Below, one piece after another: positions 1 through 5,909 of a DNA stretch of 6,874 nt. Source of the DNA: an uncultured Pseudomonadota bacterium (lineage in GTDB: Bacteria; SAR324; NAC60-12). The notes under the pieces were generated by a model. That model did not search any database. It was not told the DNA's origin and was given only the letters and a program-made list of their open reading frames with translations. The position numbers were made by a program, and so were the translations under genes. Position 1 is the first letter of the stretch. Each line of letters starts with the position of its first letter. Location: positions 1-6,874 of the forward strand of contig CAJXDX010000094.1 of the NCBI GenBank assembly GCA_913052275.1. Reading direction: 5' to 3'.

Positions 1-2924
1 CCGAGTGACTCTTCATAATGCTCTGTTTCATGTCCGTATGTTCCTGCCATTCCGCAGCACCCTGCATTTATAAGCCTTAAATCTAAACCAAATAGATCGA
101 ACACATCCTTCCATAGTTCAAGTGAACCTTCAGCTGTCGTTTTTTCAGTACAATGCCCAAATAAATGATATTCTTCAATATTTTGCTTTAATTTTACTGA
201 ATGCCTTCTGCAGTTTTTACTATTCATCATTAAAAATTCCTGCGGCAGCTGCACTTTGAATGGTAAATCCTTTTGTCCAAGAATTCTAAGATATTCATCA
301 CGATAGGTTAGCACGATACTGGGATCAAGCCCGACTATGGGAATTCCTGCTCCTCCAACATGTGTCAGCCATTTTGTATTTCTCTCTGCAACATATCTGA
401 ATTTTGTTAAGAACCCTTTTACATGCAGTGGCTTACCGTTAGGATGGAACGGAGCAACATAAACTGAAAAATCCAATTTCTTTAGCAACTGATAAAACTC
501 AACTACAACCTGAGATTCATAAAATGAAGTGAATGCATCTTGAAGAAGAATCACACTGCGTTTAGATTCTTCAGCTGAAAGTGTATACAGATCATCCAAA
601 TTAAATGCTGTTTGATCATAATTCAAAAGACGCTTCCTTACAGATTCGGGACTGTATTCCGGGAAATCCCTTAAACCGATCTGATTTTTGAGTAATTCCC
701 TGCACAAAGGTAAACTTAAAAATGAATTTATCAGCCATGGCATTTGTGAAAATAAACGGCCAAGGCTTTCAGTTGATCCCACAAGATAATCTTTTACCGG
801 ACGAAAATAACGGGAATGATACAGTTCCAGAAATTTTGAACGAAATTCAGGTACGTCAACATTCACCGGACATTGTGTTACACATGCTTTACAGACTAAA
901 CATCCAGCCATGGACTCATAAACCTCGTGTGAAAAATCATATTCTCCCTGAATTTTACGCAATGAATTAAAAAATTTACTGAGAAAATTTTGCATTACAC
1001 CTTTTCGCTTGATTTCAGGAAGAGTTTTTTGCTGCTTCAAAGAAAGCAGTCTTAGCCACTCACGTATCAATGATGCTCTTCCTTTGGGAGAATGAATAGT
1101 TTCACGAGTAATTCTTGAAGACGGACACATGACGCTGTCCGGCGAGTAATCGAAACATGCCGCATTCCCATTGCAGTGTATGGCAGACTGATATTCTTTA
1201 AGATAATCCTGATGTATCTGACGTTCTTTCTGTCCACGTAAAGGTCCTTCCAGAGGGACTACAGGATCCTTATGTGAGTAAGGTGTGACTATTTTACCTG
1301 GATTTAGTCGATTATTTGGATCGAAAGCTTCTTTAATGTGTTGCAAATCCTGATGCAATTCCTCACCAAAAAAATCAACTGTGTATTCACTGCGGAAACC
1401 ACGACCGTGTTCGCTCCACATGACACCATCATATTTTTTCACCAGCCCAACAACTTGATCTGAAAGTTCTCTGACCCATACTTCCTCTTCAGGCTTTTTT
1501 AAGTCCAGGGCCGGACGCACATGCAAACATCCAACGTCCACATGTCCAAACATTGCATATTCAAGATCATAGGAATCCAGAAGTTTTCTGAACTCACTGA
1601 TATATCCCGCCAGATTTTTTACGGGAACTGCTGTATCTTCCACAAAAGGGATTGGTTTCCTTTCACCTTCTGTCTTTCCTAAAAGTCCTACCCCTTTTTT
1701 GCGCAAATTCCAAAGGTCATTGATTTCCTTTGGATCAGTTGTTTTGTAATAACCTGTTGCTTTACCTGACTTATTTTTGTTTCGTTCAACAATTTTACAT
1801 AATGAAGCAATTCTCTGCTCCAGTTTGTTTTTGTTATTACCACTGAATTCAATGAGGTTGATCGTACGGGTAGGACGAGTTTTTGTTCCGGAATTGTCAG
1901 CTTCATCAGCAATGAATGACTTTATTTTATTATATATTTCGTCAGTTCTAGCCAGACTGAGAATTTTTTCGTCAATTGTCTCAATTGCTGCGGGATCAGA
2001 CTCAACCAATATTTTTGCATCACTAAGAGCGTCATCAAAACTCTCGTATTTCACTACAAGGAGGTGCTTGTATTTCGGAAGCGGAGTCAAACGCAATTTT
2101 GCCTCGCTTACAACTGCCAATGTTCCTTCTGAGCCGCAAAGCAGATAGTTGAGATTGAATCGATTTTCAGTGTTGCCATATACTTTGGCAAGGTTATATC
2201 CGGTCATGAAGCGGTTCATTTTCGGAAATATACTGTCAATGAGGTCTGCTTTTTTGGAAACAATCTCATCCACAACCTTAAATACTTTTCCTGTAAGACC
2301 TGGTTTGTTCTTGTATTCACTTAACGCCGAATCATCAAGCGGAATAGATTTTAATACTTCACCATTTGAGAGTACACAAGACAGTTCCATTACATGATTG
2401 CTGGTGCGTCCGTAAATTCTCGAACCTTTTCCACATGCGTCAGTATTAACCATACCTCCTAGTGTAGCCCTGTTACTGGGAGATAAATCAGGTGCAAAAA
2501 AAACATTATGAGGCTCTAGATGTTTGTTCAGCTGATCAAGTACTACTCCAGGTTCAACTCTTACCCAACCCTGCTTGAGATTAATTTCAAGAATTCGATT
2601 CATAAAACGTGAACAATCAAGCACAATTCCGTCTGAAAGTGATTGTCCGTTTGTGCCTGTACCTCCACCGCGAGCTGTGATTTTGATGTTTTTGCGAAAC
2701 TGTTTTTTGTCAGCAATAGACATCACTGTCTGTATGTCACTTATATTTTTTGGGGAAACAACTGCCTGCGGTAAAACCTGATATATGCTGTTATCGGTTG
2801 AAGTAACAACGCGTGTAGCATAATCATGATTAATTTTTCCGGAGAATTTACTTTGACGCAGTTCTGCAAGAAAACCTTGCACAACTTGAGGAATCCTTTC
2901 AGATAAACTGAGGCGGGGGATCAT
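1..2924 (-). CDS. ydiJ: YdiJ-like FAD/Fe-S D-2-hydroxyglutarate dehydrogenase, 3' end cut by window
   Basis: The reading frame is open from ATG at 2924 to the left edge, 974 codons without a stop. From memory it matches E. coli YdiJ (about 1018 residues) along its whole length, so roughly 45 C-terminal residues are missing. Seen in order: a PCMH-type FAD-binding domain with RGGGTGTNGQS at 85-95 and GGMVNTDACGKGSR at 156-169; the FAD-linked oxidase C-terminal domain with FGHVDVGCLHVRP near 459-471; CNGNAAC at 584-589 with CPSS at 599-602; a 4Fe-4S ferredoxin-type motif C675-x2-C678-x2-C681-x3-CP at 685-686; and a CCG-type motif GCCGMAGTYGHE from 955. YdiJ proteins oxidise D-2-hydroxyglutarate to 2-oxoglutarate and pass electrons through FAD and the iron-sulfur cluster towards the respiratory chain; the exact substrate and acceptor here are inferred. 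The start is firm: an in-frame TAA lies 9 bases upstream and MIPRLS matches MIPQIS of YdiJ. It lies 103 bases after the isomerase gene. Confidence 0.93.
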   Translation of the reverse strand, partial: MIPRLSLSERIPQVVQGFLAELRQSKFSGKINHDYATRVVTSTDNSIYQVLPQAVVSPKNISDIQTVMSIADKKQFRKNIKITARGGGTGTNGQSLSDGIVLDCSRFMNRILEINLKQGWVRVEPGVVLDQLNKHLEPHNVFFAPDLSPSNRATLGGMVNTDACGKGSRIYGRTSNHVMELSCVLSNGEVLKSIPLDDSALSEYKNKPGLTGKVFKVVDEIVSKKADLIDSIFPKMNRFMTGYNLAKVYGNTENRFNLNYLLCGSEGTLAVVSEAKLRLTPLPKYKHLLVVKYESFDDALSDAKILVESDPAAIETIDEKILSLARTDEIYNKIKSFIADEADNSGTKTRPTRTINLIEFSGNNKNKLEQRIASLCKIVERNKNKSGKATGYYKTTDPKEINDLWNLRKKGVGLLGKTEGERKPIPFVEDTAVPVKNLAGYISEFRKLLDSYDLEYAMFGHVDVGCLHVRPALDLKKPEEEVWVRELSDQVVGLVKKYDGVMWSEHGRGFRSEYTVDFFGEELHQDLQHIKEAFDPNNRLNPGKIVTPYSHKDPVVPLEGPLRGQKERQIHQDYLKEYQSAIHCNGNAACFDYSPDSVMCPSSRITRETIHSPKGRASLIREWLRLLSLKQQKTLPEIKRKGVMQNFLSKFFNSLRKIQGEYDFSHEVYESMAGCLVCKACVTQCPVNVDVPEFRSKFLELYHSRYFRPVKDYLVGSTESLGRLFSQMPWLINSFLSLPLCRELLKNQIGLRDFPEYSPESVRKRLLNYDQTAFNLDDLYTLSAEESKRSVILLQDAFTSFYESQVVVEFYQLLKKLDFSVYVAPFHPNGKPLHVKGFLTKFRYVAERNTKWLTHVGGAGIPIVGLDPSIVLTYRDEYLRILGQKDLPFKVQLPQEFLMMNSKNCRRHSVKLKQNIEEYHLFGHCTEKTTAEGSLELWKDVFDLFGLDLRLINAGCCGMAGTYGHETEHYEESL

Positions 2925-2953
2925 ATGTAATTTTTAACTAAATTGATAAAGTG

Positions 2954-2981
2954 ATTATATTTTTTGTTCCTCCTGTATGAA
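2954..2981 (-). promoter_or_regulatory. weak candidate promoter for the ydiJ-like gene
   Basis: Read on the minus strand, TTCATA (2981-2976) and a perfect TATAAT (2959-2954) are separated by 16 bases. The -35 box matches TTGACA at four of six positions. Transcription would begin near 2947 and leave a leader of about 23 bases before the ATG at 2924. The stretch is AT-rich, so a chance TATAAT is quite possible, and read-through from the upstream isomerase gene is the alternative. Confidence 0.22.
2969..2974 (-). promoter_or_regulatory. AGGAGG Shine-Dalgarno-like hexamer far upstream of ydiJ
   Basis: A perfect AGGAGG on the minus strand ends 44 bases before the ydiJ ATG at 2924. That is too far for normal initiation, and no ATG, GTG or TTG follows at 5-12 bases. 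The sequence between holds no better ribosome binding site. It may be chance, a remnant of an older start, or a ribosome standby site on a read-through transcript. It cannot be part of the transcript if the candidate promoter at 2954-2981 is used. Confidence 0.25.
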
Positions 2982-3027
2982 TGTTTAAAAAATAATGTTA
3001 ATCAAAACAGCAGAAAATAGGAGAATG

Positions 3028-3840
3028 TCAATCATTATATTCCGGAGGTCTTTTTTGCATCAAAGCCATTATTGATTCTTCGAGATCAGATGACAAAAGC
3101 ATTGCTGAGTTCCATGTTGCCACATGATTTAATCCGGAGGCTACAGAATGATCTCGTGAATACAGAAGCATTTCCTTTACACCGCGTATTGCTAAGGGTG
3201 ATTTACTTGCTATTTGCACTGCAATTTTTCGGACTTCTGTCATCATGGTTTTCTGATCCTCATAACAGTTGTTGACCAAGCCCAGCGATTGAGCTTCTTT
3301 TCCGGAAAACTTCCTGCCTGTATAGGCTAACTCCCTGATAATCCCCTGAGGAATCAGGTGAGGCAAGCGTTGTAATGTACCAACATCTGCTGTGATGCCA
3401 AGATCAATTTCTTTAATTTGAAATACAGCTTTTTTAGTCGAATAGCGGATATCACATGCACTAATCAAATCAACTCCTGCTCCAATACACCCTCCATGAA
3501 TTGCAGCAATAACAGGTTTTCTACAGCTTTCTATTTGTGAGAATGCTGCTTGAAGCTTTAAGATTTTACTTCTTAAAAATTCACGCTTTCGTCCATCACA
3601 GTCATAATTGTTGATTTCCTGTGACAGGTGCTGCAAATATGTAAAATCGATTCCGGAAGTAAAATTGCTGCCAACCCCGCTGATGATGCAAACACGTACA
3701 CTTTTGCTTTCATCGAGTTCACTGAAACAATTTCCAATGGCAAACCATAATTCTTCGTCTATTGCGTTAGCATGGTCCGGACGGTTAATTTCAATTTCGG
3801 CGATATTAGAATCAGTTTTGATCAGCAAAGAATCAGGCAT
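3028..3840 (-). CDS. delta3,5-delta2,4-dienoyl-CoA isomerase-like protein (ECH1 type, crotonase family)
   Basis: A 270-residue crotonase-fold enzyme. The oxyanion-hole segments are TSGID near 61-65 and HGGCIGAGVD at 115-124. Three acidic residues sit at D124, E144 and D152, with the same 20- and 8-residue spacing as Asp176, Glu196 and Asp204 of rat dienoyl-CoA isomerase. The segments KEIDLGITADVGTLQRLP (143-160) and LLYSRDHSVASGLNHVATWN (225-244) are near-identical to what I recall of mammalian ECH1. An ordinary enoyl-CoA hydratase would have Glu at the D124 position. The family shifts 3,5-dienoyl-CoA to 2,4-dienoyl-CoA so that fatty acids with odd-position double bonds can enter beta-oxidation; it is cytoplasmic in bacteria. 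The start chosen is ATG at 3840, one base after the stop of the preceding gene. A TTG at 3894 would overlap that gene by 53 bases and add 18 residues not typical of the family. No Shine-Dalgarno is visible, so translation is probably coupled. Exact substrate is inferred. Confidence 0.87.
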   Translation of the reverse strand: MPDSLLIKTDSNIAEIEINRPDHANAIDEELWFAIGNCFSELDESKSVRVCIISGVGSNFTSGIDFTYLQHLSQEINNYDCDGRKREFLRSKILKLQAAFSQIESCRKPVIAAIHGGCIGAGVDLISACDIRYSTKKAVFQIKEIDLGITADVGTLQRLPHLIPQGIIRELAYTGRKFSGKEAQSLGLVNNCYEDQKTMMTEVRKIAVQIASKSPLAIRGVKEMLLYSRDHSVASGLNHVATWNSAMLLSSDLEESIMALMQKRPPEYND

Positions 3841-3841
3841 T

Positions 3842-4834
3842 TTAAATAACAGAAAATTGAGTAAGGGGTAGAAGGGGGCGAGTGTCGATTTCAAGTTTTA
3901 AAAGACATTCTTTTGCCAGTTTCAGTTCCTTTTCTGCTTCAGATTTAACCATGTCAGTCACATCATGTTCCTTAATCAGATTGAGCATTTCAATAACAGT
4001 TTCAGGATCATCAAATTCATTTTGCAGCTTTTTTGAAATTTCAAGTCGTTCATTATCAGGCATGCATTCATGAAGCAAAAAACAAATTGGCGACCACATT
4101 TCATGTTTTATTATTTTTTGCTTTATAAGATTTTTGTTGCCAAGTTCGTTCAAATCAGTTTTAAGTTGTACTGCCATGCCAACATGTTCACCAAATGAAA
4201 ATAAAATTGAAGCAGTTAATTTATCAGCACTTCCCCAGCAGGCAGCACTTTGCGCACCAGCGCCAAACAAGCCTGCAAATTTACCGCGTATAACTCTTCT
4301 CCAGTGTTTTAGGGTTGCAGAATGAGGACGTTCAGAAATTTCAAGAACCTGACCATGTGAAATATTTTGTGTGGCCAAGGATATACATTCCAAAACATCC
4401 AAGTTTCCTACCCGTGTTAAAATTTGAAATGATATGGAAAGCAGGTAATCACCCAGTAAAACGCTTACTTCGTTGCCCCACATGTTTTTATTATGTTGAT
4501 GAAGGCGCCTTGCTTTCTCAGGGGTTTTAATATGCTGGTGCAAAGTTGAAGCGGTATTTAATAATTCCAGAGTACTGCCTATGTCAAAAACAGCTTGATC
4601 AGGCTTATCAAACAGACTTGCTGTTTTTAGTAAAACCAAAGCGCGAGTTGGGTTATTGTCAGATCCCATTATATGGTTTGCAATTTCAGAAGAAAAAGGG
4701 AGTGAAGCTCCAATATTATTTCTGACAGCATTTTGAACCTGCTTTAAATAATATTCGTTTTCCTTAAGAATTGTTTCAAAAGAGATCTGTTCGATTCTCG
4801 CCTTGGATTCAATCTGCTGCTGAATAGACTGCAT
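3842..4834 (-). CDS. polyprenyl diphosphate synthase homologue lacking both Asp-rich motifs (probable pseudoenzyme)
   Basis: 330 residues, the usual length for IspB/octaprenyl diphosphate synthase-type proteins. The family layout is recognisable: an LNTASTLH helix at 92-99 (family: H-T-A-S-L-x-H), RR at 109-110, WGNEVSVLLGDYLLSISFQIL at about 119-139 with GD at 128-129, GQVLEI at 161-166, RGKFAGLFGAGA at 183-194 with the conserved Lys185, and Q223 in the region of the second motif. Active enzymes bind diphosphate-Mg2+ through two DDxxD motifs. Here the first reads QHIKT (100-104) and the second TDLNE (226-230), so four of six key aspartates or more are gone. The frame is intact, which argues against a decaying pseudogene. 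It may be a regulatory or structural partner of an active synthase, as in heteromeric prenyl synthases, or have a new role. It sits 23 bases after the HemX-like gene and one base before the isomerase gene. Family membership is well supported; function is unknown. Confidence 0.8.
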   Translation of the reverse strand: MQSIQQQIESKARIEQISFETILKENEYYLKQVQNAVRNNIGASLPFSSEIANHIMGSDNNPTRALVLLKTASLFDKPDQAVFDIGSTLELLNTASTLHQHIKTPEKARRLHQHNKNMWGNEVSVLLGDYLLSISFQILTRVGNLDVLECISLATQNISHGQVLEISERPHSATLKHWRRVIRGKFAGLFGAGAQSAACWGSADKLTASILFSFGEHVGMAVQLKTDLNELGNKNLIKQKIIKHEMWSPICFLLHECMPDNERLEISKKLQNEFDDPETVIEMLNLIKEHDVTDMVKSEAEKELKLAKECLLKLEIDTRPLLPLTQFSVI

Positions 4835-4857
4835 TCTTTAATTAATTTAAGATCGAT

Positions 4858-5694
4858 TTATGGATGGATTTGGGGGTTCATACGCAAAAGTTCTGTAAAA
4901 AGAGACACAAGAGCTAAAGTAAATCCGGCGATGGGCCAGATCGCAATCCACTTTGAACGTAATGCTTTCATCTGTCTGAGGAGCAACAAAACAGCAAAAA
5001 CAAACCAGGCACTGATTGATGAAATAAAACGAATATCAGCTAAAAGAGTTCGATCACCTTTGTTAATTATAATTCCAAGCATTATGCCAATGCTCAAAGC
5101 AAGAAACCCCCAGAGCGAACCCTGCCAGCTTATTCGATCCAGAGTACCAAGCGCAGGAAAACGAACCATCATTGATGTCAAAAGTTTTGTTTTGAGATGA
5201 TGTTCCTGATAGAGAAAAATTATGCTTGCCACACAGGCGACCCCAAGCATCACATATCCAGCGAGGAGAATTATAATATGTGTTCCAAGCAAAACCTGGA
5301 AAAACCATGTTTGATCAATGACCATCAAATCGGGCATTACTTGCCACTGGGAAATAATTAGTGAAAGTCCCAGCAGTAGTATTGCAAATAGACGGATAAT
5401 ATAAGGATTGACTAAACTCAGTACACGTTCATGCAAAGCCTGAACTACAACCATACTGGCCCATGCCAGAATATTAAGGATATCACTCACAAAAGTTGCT
5501 GGCCAGATTGCCTTGGACCATAACAATCCAATTAATGTCACTGTATGGATGCACCATGCAGCACGCATTCCTGCAACTAGGGTCCATTTCAGAAGCCTGG
5601 CCTTAGAGGCCTCCTCAAAAGTTGAAACATATATACCGGCTATTCCAGTAATAATGTAGAGCAACAAAGCTGTCCATGTTCCAGCAATCAGCAT
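4858..5694 (-). CDS. CcsA/HemX/YpjD-type multi-pass membrane protein
   Basis: 278 residues with about eight hydrophobic helices (roughly 3-23, 37-58, 66-86, 98-116, 131-161, 190-211, 222-240 and 249-270) and no cleavable signal peptide. The segment from 138 to 187 is the family hallmark: HIIILLAGYVMLGVA, then IIFLYQEHHLKTK, then FPALGTLDRISWQG, matching the H-x-n-YQE-x-LK and P-x-L-x-x-LD pattern of CcsA, HemX and YpjD. Candidate haem-axial histidines are H50 and H139. The tryptophan-rich WWD haem-handling loop of true CcsA is absent; the loop near 211-220 reads NKGDRTLLAD, which fits YpjD/HemX better. HemX-like proteins are linked to haem synthesis and CcsA to cytochrome c maturation; the role of the WWD-less branch is poorly defined. 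The gene probably opens the operon with the prenyl synthase homologue and the isomerase. No hemA is seen in the window. The start at 5694 puts a helix at the very N terminus; no Shine-Dalgarno is seen. Confidence 0.8.
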   Translation of the reverse strand: MLIAGTWTALLLYIITGIAGIYVSTFEEASKARLLKWTLVAGMRAAWCIHTVTLIGLLWSKAIWPATFVSDILNILAWASMVVVQALHERVLSLVNPYIIRLFAILLLGLSLIISQWQVMPDLMVIDQTWFFQVLLGTHIIILLAGYVMLGVACVASIIFLYQEHHLKTKLLTSMMVRFPALGTLDRISWQGSLWGFLALSIGIMLGIIINKGDRTLLADIRFISSISAWFVFAVLLLLRQMKALRSKWIAIWPIAGFTLALVSLFTELLRMNPQIHP

Positions 5695-5843
5695 TTATTA
5701 TAGTTATAGAAATAGTGTTTTATACTTAATTGACAAAATATTGGCTGAATATTGATCCTATCATTAAAACCTTAACTTTCTCATTCTTCAAACACTAATT
5801 TGAAAAAAGATATTCATAAAATTACTTTTGTATTTTTAGCAAG

Positions 5844-5854
5844 TTACAGGGTAA
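5844..5854. repeat. small palindrome TTAC-AGG-GTAA near the predicted transcription start
   Basis: TTAC (5844-5847) and GTAA (5851-5854) form a perfect 4-base inverted repeat around AGG. It falls just downstream of the predicted transcription start of the candidate promoter at 5865-5893, where a repressor operator would act. The arms are short and chance occurrence is quite possible. Confidence 0.25.
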
Positions 5855-5864
5855 TGACGACAAG

Positions 5865-5893
5865 AGTGTATCTTTGTTAATACTATTCGTCAA
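5865..5893 (-). promoter_or_regulatory. candidate sigma70-type promoter for the hemX-like operon
   Basis: On the minus strand, TTGACG (5893-5888, five of six matches to TTGACA) and TACACT (5870-5865, four of six to TATAAT) are separated by exactly 17 bases. Transcription would start near 5858, leaving a leader of about 163 bases before the ATG at 5694. It lies just after the stop of the FG-GAP gene at 5910, a sensible place for the promoter of the next operon. No terminator hairpin is seen between the two genes, so read-through is also possible. Confidence 0.42.
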
Positions 5894-5909
5894 TTTGTAT
5901 TTTTTAACT

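Noticed and set aside
722..970. Plus-strand open frame of 82 codons
   Set aside because: It lies opposite the iron-sulfur region of the ydiJ-like gene, whose minus-strand frame is continuous and matches a known family; the plus-strand product shows no recognisable motif.
1777..2781. Several plus-strand open frames of 68 to 123 codons and a minus-strand one at 1688-1912
   Set aside because: All are in other frames of the ydiJ-like gene, are low in complexity or Ser-rich as antisense shadows often are, and resemble nothing known.
3841..3894. Upstream TTG start (3894) for the isomerase gene
   Set aside because: It would overlap the prenyl synthase homologue by 53 bases and add an 18-residue tail; the ATG at 3840 gives the normal family N terminus and a one-base gap.
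3842..4834. Prenyl synthase homologue as a decayed pseudogene
   Set aside because: The 330-codon frame is full length and unbroken, other family positions are kept and the gene is closely packed with its neighbours; loss of motifs looks like change of function.
5063..5308. Minus-strand open frame of 81 codons inside the HemX-like gene
   Set aside because: It is a shifted frame of a clear membrane-protein gene; the hydrophobic pattern and family motifs are all in the 4858-5694 frame.
5697..5702. Perfect TATAAT two bases before the HemX-like start codon
   Set aside because: No -35 box at 15-19 bases upstream, and it would place the transcript start inside the coding region; probably chance in AT-rich sequence.
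5695..5909. Terminator hairpin after the FG-GAP gene
   Set aside because: T-runs occur but no GC-rich stem precedes them; the only inverted repeat seen has 4-base arms.
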